A DNA stretch of 64,000 nucleotides from an uncultured Erysipelotrichaceae bacterium (GCA_902775735.1 CACYNH010000001.1:104287-168286), one strand, 5' to 3'. Counted from the first letter of the stretch, positions 15,273 through 24,981 are shown. A program made the numbers and translations. The notes: a model not told the origin generated them from the sequence alone.

Positions 15273-18200
15273 TCATTCCACGCTCTTTAATGCCTCAACC
15301 GGATCAACCGCGTCCAGAATCCGGTCGCAGAACAGATTGACAAAGACAGCGAAAAGCACCGTCAGGCCGATGGCGATGAGATAGCTCTTCAGATGCAGCG
15401 AAACCGCGAGGTAAATGGACGGCAGGTTCAGGATGCCCGTAAGTGTTGAGGCAAACGCCCTGCCCAGCGGAATGCCGCTGACGATGCCGATTGCCGTCAG
15501 GATCACGGTTTCCTTGTCGATGTAGGCGTGCACCTCATGATCAAAGAAACCGAGCACCTTGATCGTCGCGATTTCCCTGGTCCGCTCTGAAACATTGATT
15601 GACGCCAGGGTGAACAGCACCACAAAGGCAAGCGCCGCCGACATGGCAATGACAATATAGACAACCGCGTTGATCAGCCGAAAGGCCTGTGAAAACTGCT
15701 CAACCATTTCATCCGTCACCAGAACGCTCATCACTTTAGGCTGTTCTTTGAGGCTTTCCCCATAGGCGGCGGAATCCGCCCCTTCCTTTAAATTCACAAG
15801 GATGCCGTTGGCCATGTAATCATGGAAATATGTTTCATATCCGGCCCTGGTCATAAAGACATAGTTGCCAAGATAATTCTGCACAAGATGCGAGGCGGTG
15901 ACAGACGCCGTCTGCAGATCCGCCAGCTGGATGGAAACCGTTTCCCCTTCATCAAAGCCAAGGACAATGCCGGCGTTCTGGGTCACGAAGATTTCGTTCT
16001 TCGAAAGCTTCAGTTCATTGCCGTCCGGATCGCGGAAGGAAAAGTATTTTTCAGTTTCCAGCGCATCGTCCAGCACGATCAGCTGCAGGCTTTCCCGTCT
16101 TCCCTCCCCTTTGGCAAGACCTGCTGAGGTGATCATGACATCGGCATACTCCTCTGTATCTTTGTTTGTTATGACTGCCTTTGAGAGTTCCTCATGGTCG
16201 CCGTCTCGGGCCACCGCCATGATGTCATAGAAAAATGTCTGCTCATACTGGCGCGGCATCAGATCGCGCACGGAATCGCCGATCGCGAATCCGAACAGCA
16301 ATAGTGCCATACAGCCGGCAATGCCGAAAACGGTCATGAACATTCTTTTTTTATAGCGGAACAGGTTGCGGGAAGTCACTTTGTCAAGGAAGGACATACG
16401 CTGCCACAGCGGCGTGATTCTTTCCAGGAACACTCTGGATCCGGCCCTCGGCGCTTTGGGACGCATCAAAGCGGCAGGCACCAGGTTCAGCTCAGTCGAT
16501 GAAGCGACCAAAACAGCGCCCAGGATCGCGGCCATAAAGATGAGGGGACCGCCCAGCCCGTACAGCGGCAGGAACGTCAGCTCATAGGATGGCAGCAGAT
16601 ACATGATAGAGAAAATGGTAAAAATGAACAGAGGCAATGCCACAAAAGCCATGAGCGTTCCGAAAACAGCGCCGCCCACAACCGCCAGGGTCGCGTAGAC
16701 AAGATACTTTCTGCGGATTTCATTATCGGTATAGCCAAGCGACTTGTAGGTGCCGATGAGGCCTCTTTCCTCTTCCACCATGCGGGTGATTGTCGTTAAG
16801 GAAATCAAGACTGCCACGACCAGGAAAACAATCGGGAAAACAGTGCCGATTGATTCAATGGAGCCGGCGTCGGAATCGATGTTGGCGTAGCCGCTCATCG
16901 CCATTCTGTCCTGGATATACCAGGCGGCTGTATCGATTTCACGGATCGTCTTATACGCTTCTTCAAATTCTTCTTTGGCTTCCGCTTCGCCTTCGTAATA
17001 CTGCGCCCAGCCGTCATCGAGCTCTTTCTTTCCTTCCCGCAGTTTCTGATAGCCTTCCTGAATCTGCCGCAATGCGTCGTCCAGTGCCGCAAGAGTGGAA
17101 ATGCGGTTTGCGTCAAGTTCCATCTGTCCGGCGTTCAGCTGCGCCTCGCCGTTTCTGATCTGTTCTTCGCCATAGGCGATTCCTTCCCGGATCTGCCGGA
17201 TTCCGTCTTCAATCGCGGCGATGGTTTCGTCGATTTCATCTTCCTTCACGCCGTTATCTTCAAGCTGCTTCACAACATCCGCCCGCATCGCGGTCAGCTC
17301 TTCTTTTGTCTGTGTTAGTTTTTCCACCGCCGCTTTCCATGTCTCAACCAGTTCACTGACCGTCTGAGGTTCCTGTGTCCCGGCGGCTTCCGCAAGCTGG
17401 GAAGGCATATCGTGAATCTGTTCCTGCAGATCGGAAAAATCCTGTGTTCCTTCCGATAACTTCAGCAGATCTTCCGCCATGACAAACTCTTCCGAAGAAA
17501 AAACCTCTTCGCCAAGCGCGCATAAACGGACTGCGAAATCATAGGTCTCCACCAGCTCATGAGCCATGGTGATTTCCCGGCCCGGACGGTACTTTGCCAG
17601 AACTTCCAGCAGAAGACTCACATCCTCTTCCGTTTCTTCCAGCGGCCTGTCTTCTTCATCCTGGCGCAGCCGTCCGATGATTTCCGTCTGCAGCGGATCA
17701 TCAAGAACCGCCTGATCGGCCGCCAGGTCTGTTTTGGCGTCTTCCAGAGCCTGTGTGATTTCTTCCGCTGAAATCTCTTCGGGAAGAAGGCCGCTTTCCT
17801 GCAGCTGGCTCACCAGACTGCTGATCTGTTCCATTGTTTCAAAAAGATCTTCAAGGGCGGTATCTTCCGGCAGCTGTTCAAGGAGTTCCATCAAAAGACG
17901 CATTTCCTGCGAATCAAGCTGCGCAAGTCCGTCCTCCACCTGCCGGATTCCTTCGTCGAGCTGCGCCAGTCCGTTTTTCGCCTCAAGCAGGTCAGCTTTG
18001 TTTTTTTCAAGGTCTTCAATCTGCTTCAGAAGGCTGGCCTTTGTTTTTTCAAAAGCCTCCTTCTCCCTCTCCAGCCTTGCCCTGTTTTCGCTGATCAGCC
18101 TCTGCGCGTCGGCCAGCGCTTTTTCCGCCGTTCTTCTTCCTTCCGCAAGAAGAGCGCTGTTTTCGTCCAGTTCCTTTTTCCCGTCGTTGTACTCCTTAAG

Positions 18201-19070
18201 CGCGTCTTCCAGTTTTTTCCTGGCTTCTTCGAGCTCTTTGAGAATCTCCTCTTCCGCCTCACGCACTTTTTCTTCCGCTTCCCGGCGGATTTTTTCGGTC
18301 CTGGCTTTTTCCCTGTCTTTCTGGATTTCTTCTTCGATTCTTGTCTTCAGATCATCGATGATGTCTGTATAGGCAGAAGAAAAGCAGTCCAGCCGCGCCG
18401 TGTCTTCCGCCTGAACCGCAACGGATGTGTAAAGGTCATGTTCCACTGCGCTTTCCGGAATAAAAACCGTATCGGAGCGGATCGCCGCGTCACGGTAGGC
18501 GACCGAGCCGAAAGGATTGTTGAGATCGGTCACATCCGTCACAAGGGCGGTGATTGTATATTCTTTGACGGGGAAGTTTTCGGTTTCGTTCTCTCCTTCT
18601 TTTTCAATGATCCTGAAGAGATCGCCGACTTTCGCCCCGGTGTCTTTGGCAAAGCGTTCGGTCATCGCCGCTTCATTGTTTCTGACCGGAAAAGAGCCCT
18701 CCAGCAGGTACGGCTGATCAAGATCATCTTCGCTTAAAGCGCTCAGGTTCACCGAAAGCTCCGTCTCTTTGCATATGGCGGTGACCTCCTCGCTGTAGCG
18801 GGCGCTCACCTTCGCCACGCCCTCCAGCATTTTGATCGCTTTGATGTCATCATCGTCAAAACCGAGGGTGGAAAGAATCTGCAGATCATGTAAATTCTGC
18901 GCGTCAAAAAAACGGTCCGCGGAATAACGCAGATCCATACAGGCCGCCTTCAGTCCTGAAAACATCATGACCCCGAGTGCCGTGATGATCATGATGGAGA
19001 AAAATCTTCTTCTGCCTTTCAGGATGGTGCGGAAGATATCGCTTCTGTAGGCATTTGTCTTCTTTACCAT
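15273..19070 (-). CDS. Large FtsX-like ABC transporter permease with periplasm-type coiled coils
   Basis: A 1265 aa permease of the MacB/FtsX type. Membrane helix 1 is near residues 25-45. A very long extracytoplasmic region follows (about 46-740), with heptad-rich coiled coil around 230-400 (EKIRREAEEKVREAEEEIL) and 570-730 (many Gln/Glu/Leu repeats). The first FtsX domain runs from about 745 to 880, a second MacB-like soluble part from 915 to 1130, and the last FtsX domain from about 1135 to 1265. It overlaps the ATPase gene by 7 bases, so the two form one exporter. Proteins of this design move lipids, peptides or drugs or act mechanically on the envelope; the cargo here is unknown. Confidence 0.92.
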   Translation of the reverse strand: MVKKTNAYRSDIFRTILKGRRRFFSIMIITALGVMMFSGLKAACMDLRYSADRFFDAQNLHDLQILSTLGFDDDDIKAIKMLEGVAKVSARYSEEVTAICKETELSVNLSALSEDDLDQPYLLEGSFPVRNNEAAMTERFAKDTGAKVGDLFRIIEKEGENETENFPVKEYTITALVTDVTDLNNPFGSVAYRDAAIRSDTVFIPESAVEHDLYTSVAVQAEDTARLDCFSSAYTDIIDDLKTRIEEEIQKDREKARTEKIRREAEEKVREAEEEILKELEEARKKLEDALKEYNDGKKELDENSALLAEGRRTAEKALADAQRLISENRARLEREKEAFEKTKASLLKQIEDLEKNKADLLEAKNGLAQLDEGIRQVEDGLAQLDSQEMRLLMELLEQLPEDTALEDLFETMEQISSLVSQLQESGLLPEEISAEEITQALEDAKTDLAADQAVLDDPLQTEIIGRLRQDEEDRPLEETEEDVSLLLEVLAKYRPGREITMAHELVETYDFAVRLCALGEEVFSSEEFVMAEDLLKLSEGTQDFSDLQEQIHDMPSQLAEAAGTQEPQTVSELVETWKAAVEKLTQTKEELTAMRADVVKQLEDNGVKEDEIDETIAAIEDGIRQIREGIAYGEEQIRNGEAQLNAGQMELDANRISTLAALDDALRQIQEGYQKLREGKKELDDGWAQYYEGEAEAKEEFEEAYKTIREIDTAAWYIQDRMAMSGYANIDSDAGSIESIGTVFPIVFLVVAVLISLTTITRMVEEERGLIGTYKSLGYTDNEIRRKYLVYATLAVVGGAVFGTLMAFVALPLFIFTIFSIMYLLPSYELTFLPLYGLGGPLIFMAAILGAVLVASSTELNLVPAALMRPKAPRAGSRVFLERITPLWQRMSFLDKVTSRNLFRYKKRMFMTVFGIAGCMALLLFGFAIGDSVRDLMPRQYEQTFFYDIMAVARDGDHEELSKAVITNKDTEEYADVMITSAGLAKGEGRRESLQLIVLDDALETEKYFSFRDPDGNELKLSKNEIFVTQNAGIVLGFDEGETVSIQLADLQTASVTASHLVQNYLGNYVFMTRAGYETYFHDYMANGILVNLKEGADSAAYGESLKEQPKVMSVLVTDEMVEQFSQAFRLINAVVYIVIAMSAALAFVVLFTLASINVSERTREIATIKVLGFFDHEVHAYIDKETVILTAIGIVSGIPLGRAFASTLTGILNLPSIYLAVSLHLKSYLIAIGLTVLFAVFVNLFCDRILDAVDPVEALKSVE

Positions 19071-19765
19071 TCGATTTCCCCGATCGGTCTGGGATTCTGA
19101 TTGACTTCCATTGAGATCACCCTGCCGTTTTTAAAACGGATCAGCCGGTCCGCCATATCGGCCAGGGCTGAATTATGGGTGATGATCAGGACGGTGATCC
19201 CCTCTTTGCGGCATGTGTCCTGCAGGATCTGCAGAACCTGCTTGCCGGTCTGGTAGTCGAGGGCGCCGGTCGGCTCATCGCATAAAAGAAGCTTCGGGTT
19301 TTTGGCAATCGCCCGGGCGATGGAAACCCGCTGCTGTTCCCCGCCGGAAAGCTGGGACGGGAAATTGGCCATTCTCTCCCTGAGGCCGACTTTTTCAAGA
19401 GTGGCCTTCGGATCAAGATGGTCATCGCACACCTGCACCGCCAGCTCGACATTTTCAAGGGCAGTCAGATTCGGCACCAGATTGTAGAACTGGAAAACAA
19501 AGCCGATATCATGGCGGCGGTACGCCACCAGCTGCTTCTTCTTGAGGGCGGTGATATCCTTGCCGTCGACGCTGACCAGGCCGCCGGTTGCGCGGTCCAT
19601 TCCGCCCAGTATATTGAGGGCGGTTGTCTTGCCGGCGCCGGAAGAACCGAGAATGACCGCGAGTTCTCCCTTTTCCACGATGAAATCCGCACCGTCGAGG
19701 GCTTTGATCACCGTCTCGCCGCTGCCGTATTCTTTATAAACATTTCTGAACTCAATGTAGGCCAT
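19064..19765 (-). CDS. ABC transporter ATP-binding protein (MacB/LolD type)
   Basis: The 233 aa ATPase for the large permease. Walker [17 protein letters not shown] (residues 37-52), signature [16 protein letters not shown] near 141, Walker [13 protein letters not shown] near 161 and the switch His ([11 protein letters not shown]). The MacB-like D-loop and Q-loop [20 protein letters not shown] fit the family. The start [10 protein letters not shown] is supported by homology-like length; the ribosome site is weak (CTGGATACATTT). It is divergent from a TetR regulator with operator-like repeats between, so likely repressed by it. Confidence 0.93.
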   Translation of the reverse strand: MAYIEFRNVYKEYGSGETVIKALDGADFIVEKGELAVILGSSGAGKTTALNILGGMDRATGGLVSVDGKDITALKKKQLVAYRRHDIGFVFQFYNLVPNLTALENVELAVQVCDDHLDPKATLEKVGLRERMANFPSQLSGGEQQRVSIARAIAKNPKLLLCDEPTGALDYQTGKQVLQILQDTCRKEGITVLIITHNSALADMADRLIRFKNGRVISMEVNQNPRPIGEIEW

Positions 19766-19781
19766 AAATGTATCCAGAAAT

Positions 19782-19810
19782 ATTGTACGGACCGCAAAAC
19801 AGGTGATCAA
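19782..19810 (-). promoter_or_regulatory. Promoter of the ABC exporter
   Basis: Minus strand TTGATC (19805-19810), 17 bp spacer, TACAAT (19782-19787), 17 bases before the ATG. Confidence 0.65.
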
Positions 19811-19831
19811 TTCACACATCTTTGCAATCTG

Positions 19832-19857
19832 TCAAATTTGAATCCGACACACTGTCG
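19832..19857. promoter_or_regulatory. Candidate TetR operators
   Basis: Two perfect palindromes: TCAAATTTGA (19832-19841), overlapping the tetR -35, and CGACA-CAC-TGTCG (19845-19857), inside the tetR promoter spacer. Binding there would block tetR transcription and might affect the divergent exporter. Confidence 0.55.
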
Positions 19858-19866
19858 CATTATAAT
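19838..19866 (+). promoter_or_regulatory. Promoter of tetR (leaderless)
   Basis: TTGAAT (19838-19843), 17 bp spacer, TATAAT (19861-19866); only AATCCC separates it from the ATG, so transcription should start at or next to the start codon. Confidence 0.8.
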
Positions 19867-19872
19867 AATCCC

Positions 19873-20415
19873 ATGAACAAAAGACCTGAAATCACTGAAC
19901 AGACCAGAAACAACCTGCGGGAAGCTTTCTGGACACTGTATATGAAAGCGCCTGTTTCCAGGATCACCGTTAAACAGATCACGGACCTGGCCGGCTATAA
20001 CCGGGCCACGTTTTACCACTATTACACCGATGTGCCAAAGCTCCTTGAAGAAGAGGAGAACACGCTCCTTGCGGAAATCGGCCAGCTGCTTGAGACGGCC
20101 TCCCACGGCGCTTTGCATGAGCAGATCGGACCTTTGCTGGAAGTGCTCGTGGAAAACAACCGCTACGCCAGCGCGCTTTTATCCGATCATGGCGATCCCG
20201 CCTTTGTGAGCAGACTGAAGGAAATGATCTGGCCTTATGTGCGCAGTTTCCTGGTGCCGCTGACGCCGGATGATCCCTATGAGGGTGAGCTGATGAAAGA
20301 GTTTTATCTTTCCGCCATCTTCGGAACAGTCAGGCTGTGGCTGCAGGATCCCCGCATTGAGATCAGCCGCCTGATCGAACTGCTGCTGGCCGGGATTGCC
20401 GGACGCCCGCAGTAA
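19873..20415 (+). CDS. TetR/AcrR-family transcriptional regulator
   Basis: A 180 aa one-component regulator. The N-terminal helix-turn-helix is clear (VSRITVKQITDLAGYNRATF, then YHYYTDVPKLLEEEE, residues 22-55); the remainder is a helical ligand/dimer domain typical of TetR_C. It is divergent from the ABC exporter genes with palindromes between them, so it probably controls that exporter and itself in response to an exported compound. The start at MNKRPEIT has no Shine-Dalgarno; the -10 box lies six bases upstream, predicting a leaderless mRNA. Confidence 0.9.
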   Translation: MNKRPEITEQTRNNLREAFWTLYMKAPVSRITVKQITDLAGYNRATFYHYYTDVPKLLEEEENTLLAEIGQLLETASHGALHEQIGPLLEVLVENNRYASALLSDHGDPAFVSRLKEMIWPYVRSFLVPLTPDDPYEGELMKEFYLSAIFGTVRLWLQDPRIEISRLIELLLAGIAGRPQ

Positions 20416-20442
20416 AGAAACGTGAATATATGAGAACCGCTG

Positions 20443-20448
20443 TATAAT
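20443..20448 (+). promoter_or_regulatory. -10 box of murD-murI
   Basis: TATAAT 20 bases before the murD ATG, with the ribosome site GGAAGGGAG between. The -35 is not clear. Confidence 0.5.
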
Positions 20449-20468
20449 GAACAGGAAGGGAGTTTTTT

Positions 20469-21806
20469 ATGGAATTCAGAAACAAGAAAATACTGGTGAT
20501 CGGTCTGGCCAGAAGCGGCCTTGCGGCGATTAAGCTTCTGCACGCCATCGGCGTTGAGGACATCACCTTAACCGAACAGAAAGAAGTCAAAGAACGTGAA
20601 TGGCTCGAAAGCATCGGCGTCACCATCCTGCCGCAGAGCGATGAGGTCTTCTCACGTCCTTACGATATTGTCATCAAAAACCCCGGCGTCCCGCCCATTT
20701 CCCCTTTCATCAGGAAATTCAGGGACAGAGGGATCCCGGTCATCACCGAAATCGAGCTGGCTTTCTGCACGGCAAAGCCCCAGCACTATATCGGCATCAC
20801 CGGCACCAACGGCAAGACAACCACAACCACTCTGGTCTATGAAATGCTGAAGAAGGCATTCGGTGACAAGGCGCATGTCGGCGGCAACATCGGCATCCCG
20901 CTCAGCGAAGTCGTTCTGGAAAACAACCTGCTCAATGAGGAAGGCCACTACATTTCCCTTGAACTTTCGAACATGCAGCTGATTGAGTCGGTGGAACTGC
21001 GTCCTGAAATCGCGACCATCGTCAACCTGACCCCCGACCATGTCGACTTCATGGGCGGCCTGGACAATTATTACTACTCCAAGACAAGAATCTATAAGAA
21101 CATGAGCGGCTCCGACATGTTCATCCTCAACGCGGATGATCCTGTCGTGGCTGAATATACACAGAGGTATCCCATCCATTGCGAAACATTCACCTTCTCA
21201 CTGGAAAGAACAGATACCGACGCTTACATGAAGGACGGCTGGATGGTCATCGGCGGCGAAAAGCTTCTCGAACTCGATAAGATCACCCTGCCCGGTCTGC
21301 ACAACAAGCAGAACATCATGATCGCCGTCAGCGCATGTAAGCGCATCGGTGTTTCTTCCGATGACATCCGTGAAGTCATCTACAGCTTTAAAGGCGTTGA
21401 GCACAGAATCGAATTTGTCCGCGAGCTCAACGGGGTCCGTTTCTACAATGACTCCAAAGGCACCAACACCGACGCCACCATCACCGCCCTCAAGGCGTTT
21501 GACAAAGGCGTGATCCTGCTGGTCGGCGGATTTGAAAAAGGCCTGTCGATGGATGAAATGAAGAACTACATGGGCTGCGTCAAACAGGTCATCGGCTTCG
21601 GCGCCTCCGGTCCGAGAATCGCCGGAGATCTCGCCGGGGACAAAGCAATTGTCGTCACCAATCTGGATGAGGCTGTTGCGGAAGCGGTGAAGTGTTCAGA
21701 AAGCGGCGACGTCATCCTGCTGTCGCCGACCACTTCCTCCTTTGACCAGTATTCCTGCTTCGAGGAAAGAGGCGAACACTTCAAGAGGATTGTCAACTCA
21801 TTATGA
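20469..21806 (+). CDS. murD: UDP-N-acetylmuramoyl-L-alanine:D-glutamate ligase
   Basis: Adds D-glutamate to UDP-MurNAc-L-Ala in peptidoglycan precursor synthesis, using ATP. 445 aa, the normal length. The N-terminal UMP-binding part begins NKKILVIGLARSGLAAIKLL; the Mur ligase P-loop is GITGTNGKTTTT near 117; LELSNMQL and NLTPDHVDFMG follow; the C-terminal domain has HRIEFVRELNGVRFYNDSKG (catalytic Lys/His region) and LSPTTSSFDQY near the end. Four-base overlap with murI, which supplies its D-glutamate, so one operon handles both steps. The usual mur cluster (murC, murF, mraY, ftsW) is not beside it. Confidence 0.97.
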   Translation: MEFRNKKILVIGLARSGLAAIKLLHAIGVEDITLTEQKEVKEREWLESIGVTILPQSDEVFSRPYDIVIKNPGVPPISPFIRKFRDRGIPVITEIELAFCTAKPQHYIGITGTNGKTTTTTLVYEMLKKAFGDKAHVGGNIGIPLSEVVLENNLLNEEGHYISLELSNMQLIESVELRPEIATIVNLTPDHVDFMGGLDNYYYSKTRIYKNMSGSDMFILNADDPVVAEYTQRYPIHCETFTFSLERTDTDAYMKDGWMVIGGEKLLELDKITLPGLHNKQNIMIAVSACKRIGVSSDDIREVIYSFKGVEHRIEFVRELNGVRFYNDSKGTNTDATITALKAFDKGVILLVGGFEKGLSMDEMKNYMGCVKQVIGFGASGPRIAGDLAGDKAIVVTNLDEAVAEAVKCSESGDVILLSPTTSSFDQYSCFEERGEHFKRIVNSL

Positions 21807-22609
21807 AAGATCCGAACGCCTATATCGGAGTCTTTGACTCCGGCGCCGGCGGACTGACAGTTGTGAAGCATATTATGGAGATGATGCCGAATGAAAACAT
21901 CCTCTACTTCGGGGATACGGCGCATCTGCCCTATGGTTCAAAAACAGATAAACAGATCAAGGAATACGCGACCAACGACGTGGCTTTTCTCAACGGATTC
22001 CCGCTCAAGAGCCTTGTCATCGCCTGCAATACCGCCGACTCGGTCGCCCGCTCCACACTGATCAAGGAATTTGACCTGCCGATTTACGGCGTCATCGACC
22101 CTGCCTCCAAAGCTGCCGCACAAGCCACGGTAAACGGGAAGATCGGCATCATGGCCACCAAGGCCACGGTCCGCTCCGACGCCTATGCTCAGGCGATCCG
22201 CCGTTACCGCAGAGACGCCGAGGTTTATTCCCTGGCCTGCCCGCTGTTGGTGCCGTTAGTGGAAAACAGGAGATATAAAAAAGAGGATCAGGTCGTGACC
22301 ATCATCCTCAAAGAATATCTTGATCAGCTGACATGCCATGACATCGACACGCTGGTCCTTGGCTGCACGCATTATCCGCTGTTAATGGACGCGGTGAAGA
22401 GCCTGGTGCCTGATCTGAAGATCATCTCCTCTTCCTATGAATCCGCCAAAGCGCTCAAAGCGAGCCTGGAAAGAACAAGACAGCTCAATGAAGGCAGCGG
22501 CTCAAGAACACGCTTCTATGTGTCCGACGACGCCGACGCGTTCCGCGAGAACGCTTCCGTCTTTCTCAATTACAAACTCGGCGACGAGGTCGAACAGGTC
22601 GCCGTCTGA
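21803..22609 (+). CDS. murI: Glutamate racemase
   Basis: Converts L- to D-glutamate for MurD. 268 aa; cofactor-independent racemase with both catalytic cysteines: VIACNTADSVA near residue 73 and VLGCTHYPLL near 186, plus FDSGAGGLTVVKHIM at the N-terminus and FGDTAHLPYGSK. Its ATG overlaps the murD stop by four bases (ATGA), giving translational coupling of the racemase to the ligase that uses its product. Confidence 0.97.
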   Translation: MKDPNAYIGVFDSGAGGLTVVKHIMEMMPNENILYFGDTAHLPYGSKTDKQIKEYATNDVAFLNGFPLKSLVIACNTADSVARSTLIKEFDLPIYGVIDPASKAAAQATVNGKIGIMATKATVRSDAYAQAIRRYRRDAEVYSLACPLLVPLVENRRYKKEDQVVTIILKEYLDQLTCHDIDTLVLGCTHYPLLMDAVKSLVPDLKIISSSYESAKALKASLERTRQLNEGSGSRTRFYVSDDADAFRENASVFLNYKLGDEVEQVAV

Positions 22610-22621
22610 TCAGAAACACTG

Positions 22622-22645
22622 AAGCCCGGGACTGCCCCCGGGCTT
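22622..22645. terminator. Hairpin between convergent murI and the ABC permease
   Basis: Nine-pair GC-rich stem AAGCCCGGG/CCCGGGCTT, loop ACTGCC. The T-tract is weak on both strands, so efficiency is uncertain. Confidence 0.6.
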
Positions 22646-22655
22646 TCATAATGGT

Positions 22656-23597
22656 TTAACGTTTATCGCGGTCAATCAGTTCAAGGGAAAGTGTCGCGAT
22701 CACCGCGAAGAGCACCGCCATGATGGCGAGCATCATCCAGCAATGCAGAACATTTTCCGCCGATAGAGCGAACTCCGGCTTGCCGGTATATTTTCCGGAT
22801 TCGGCAAGGAAATCATTGAGAAGCTTGTTTTTGAGAATCTGGTCAGTGAACAGCTTGACCGGTTTCTGTCCCTGCCACTCAAAGGCGCGGAACTCCCAGA
22901 TTGTATTCCACAGGGTAACCTGCGGCTGGGTGTTAAGATTGCCCTGGGCGCATAAACTCTGCAATCCCCATTTGGTGATGGTGAAGTCGGTCAGTCTTTC
23001 GGAAGGTCCCTGCAGCACAATCAGGGCGCCGGAGAAGATCAGCTGGAACATTAACACAAAGGGCATGACAGTCATCGCCGCGGTGGTGTTTTTGACGATG
23101 GCGGATATTGCCAGCGACAGCATATCCGCGGTATAGGTCACCAGGAACATCGTCAGCCCGAAGTCGACGATACTGCTGCCGGTGATCACGCTTTCGGCCG
23201 GGAACTTAATCCCCGCCACCATGGTGATTCCAAGAATGATGACTGTCTGCAGCGCGCATAAAAGCATCTGGTAAATCATATGGGCGGCGATGTAGGAACT
23301 GATATGCATGCCGGCCCGGTGTTCTCTTTTGATGATCGGCCTTTCCCGGCAGATCACCTGGATGGAATTGAAGAAGCCGTTCCACACACAGACGCAGGTC
23401 AGGGCGAAACAGCCGTTCATCGTGCCTTCTTGGTAGATGAACATGTTGGTGCCCACGGCGAATGTGACAAGACCGCCGATCAGCGCCGCCATCGGCAGCA
23501 TCTTCCAGTCGTTCTGGAAGACAAACATGCGCAGCTGTTTGCCAAGATAAATCCATACCTGGGCGATCCGGCCCCGGTAGCGTTTCTTTTCAGCCAT
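22656..23597 (-). CDS. ABC-2-type (ABCG-like) exporter permease
   Basis: A 313 aa membrane protein with about six helices: MAALIGGLVTFAVGTNMFIY near 38, a helix at 100-120, SIVDFGLTMFLVTYTADMLS, a Met/Phe-rich helix near 180 and a final helix near 290. The arrangement, with a cytoplasmic elbow before helix 1 (RVAQVW-like region RIAQVWIYLGKQLRMF), matches ABCG half-transporters. It starts one base after the ATPase gene stop. Together they form an exporter of unknown cargo. Confidence 0.82.
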   Translation of the reverse strand: MAEKKRYRGRIAQVWIYLGKQLRMFVFQNDWKMLPMAALIGGLVTFAVGTNMFIYQEGTMNGCFALTCVCVWNGFFNSIQVICRERPIIKREHRAGMHISSYIAAHMIYQMLLCALQTVIILGITMVAGIKFPAESVITGSSIVDFGLTMFLVTYTADMLSLAISAIVKNTTAAMTVMPFVLMFQLIFSGALIVLQGPSERLTDFTITKWGLQSLCAQGNLNTQPQVTLWNTIWEFRAFEWQGQKPVKLFTDQILKNKLLNDFLAESGKYTGKPEFALSAENVLHCWMMLAIMAVLFAVIATLSLELIDRDKR

Positions 23598-23598
23598 G

Positions 23599-24939
23599 TT
23601 ATGCCTTCCCCCTTTCCGCTTTCAGTTCAGCGAACCGCGCGATGAATTCATCCGCCCGGCCTTCGCCGCCTTCGGAAGTGCGGTTGACCGCCATGACGAT
23701 CTTTTCCATCGAGTCGCGCTCAAAGAATTCCATGGCCTCCTGTGGGGTGCCGCTGAAAGCCAGACGGCCGCAGCGGCCGGAGTCTCTGGCCAGGACGATC
23801 ACCTGGTCAAACAGATCCGCCACACGGTCGGGCGTATGGGTGATGGCGATGACGATTTTGCCGCGGTCGGCAATGCCGCGCAGCTTTTCAAACAGTTCTC
23901 TTGCGATGACGCCGTCAAGACCGGAGTCAGGCTCGTCAAGAATGAAGAGATCTGGGTCGCTGATCAGCTCCATGCCGATCGAGATCCTTTTTTTCTGGCC
24001 GCCGGATTTTTTGGCGACAAGGCCGTTCTGTCTGCCCGCTAAGCCCAGCGTTTCAATGACGTCATTGACCTTTTCTTCTCTTTCCTTCGCCTTGACATTC
24101 TTCGGCAGACGGAGTTTGGCGGCGTCATAGAGCGTGTTCATGACCGAATCGTTGAGTCTTAAGAGGTCCTGCTGGGGCACAAAGCCGATCCGGTATTTCA
24201 TTTCGGAATAGTTTTTATAGACATCCTTTCCGTCAAGGGTGATTGTGGCGTCCGCTTTTTCATAGCCGATGACGGCGTTGATCAGGGTTGTCTTGCCGGC
24301 GCCCGATCCGCCCAGAAGCAGCACAAGACTGCCTCGCGGGATGGAGACATTGACATCTTTGAGCAGATAGCGGCGGCTGAAATGCTGGCGGACGCTGCGG
24401 CTGCGCACATGGATGTTGAGACCGCTTCTGCTGTCGCTTGAATCCGCTGAGGCGATTTCCGCCGGCGCCTTGCCGGCTAAAAGTTCATCCTCATCATAAA
24501 CGCCGAGATCCACCGGCTGGAATCTGTTGTTGAAGCCCATGAGCCATGCCGGCAGCCAGGGGACAAAAATCCACGGGATAATCCAGTACCATTTCATCCG
24601 GAATGTCCTGAGCACGCCTAAAAGCACCCGGATTTCATAAACCAGCGCGATCATTAAAATGATCAGCGCCACCATCAGATAAACGATATAATACTCATCT
24701 GTCTTTTCGACGTTGGTGAAAGCCCACTGGGCGCCGATTCTCGCGATGTCCGCGTAAAGCGCGATCATGCCGTCCGTTTCCCTGCCGCCGACAATACCGA
24801 GACGGTAATAGCGGTCGCCCGGAATCAGGGCATGCCATCCTTTCACTCCGCATTTTTTCAGAATCATCCAGATACCCGCCGTCTGCATAATCAGCGCGGC
24901 GGCCTGATAAATCAGCTGGATCCAGTCGTTAATATCCAT
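23599..24939 (-). CDS. DUF5684 membrane domain fused to an ABCG-type ATPase
   Basis: A 446 aa protein. Residues 1-140 form an integral membrane domain of the DUF5684 kind (LIYQAAALIMQTAGIWMILK, a second and third helix at 60-110, IIPWIFVPWLPAWLMGF). After a short linker, residues 170-420 are an ABC ATPase: Walker A LLGGSGAGKTTLINAVIG, signature KSGGQKKRISIGMELIS, Walker B LFILDEPDSGLDG and switch HTPDRVADL. It pairs with the downstream permease. The N-terminal fusion is unusual compared with stand-alone ABCG ATPases. Ribosome site GAGGA, ten bases upstream. Confidence 0.88.
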   Translation of the reverse strand: MDINDWIQLIYQAAALIMQTAGIWMILKKCGVKGWHALIPGDRYYRLGIVGGRETDGMIALYADIARIGAQWAFTNVEKTDEYYIVYLMVALIILMIALVYEIRVLLGVLRTFRMKWYWIIPWIFVPWLPAWLMGFNNRFQPVDLGVYDEDELLAGKAPAEIASADSSDSRSGLNIHVRSRSVRQHFSRRYLLKDVNVSIPRGSLVLLLGGSGAGKTTLINAVIGYEKADATITLDGKDVYKNYSEMKYRIGFVPQQDLLRLNDSVMNTLYDAAKLRLPKNVKAKEREEKVNDVIETLGLAGRQNGLVAKKSGGQKKRISIGMELISDPDLFILDEPDSGLDGVIARELFEKLRGIADRGKIVIAITHTPDRVADLFDQVIVLARDSGRCGRLAFSGTPQEAMEFFERDSMEKIVMAVNRTSEGGEGRADEFIARFAELKAERGKA

Positions 24940-24981
24940 ATGATCGCTGTCCTCATTATTTCTGCTATAAAAACTCTAAAT

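Noticed and set aside
22622..22645. GC-rich hairpin after murI as a regulatory element of the permease
   Set aside because: It lies between convergent gene ends, so it is best seen as a weak terminator.
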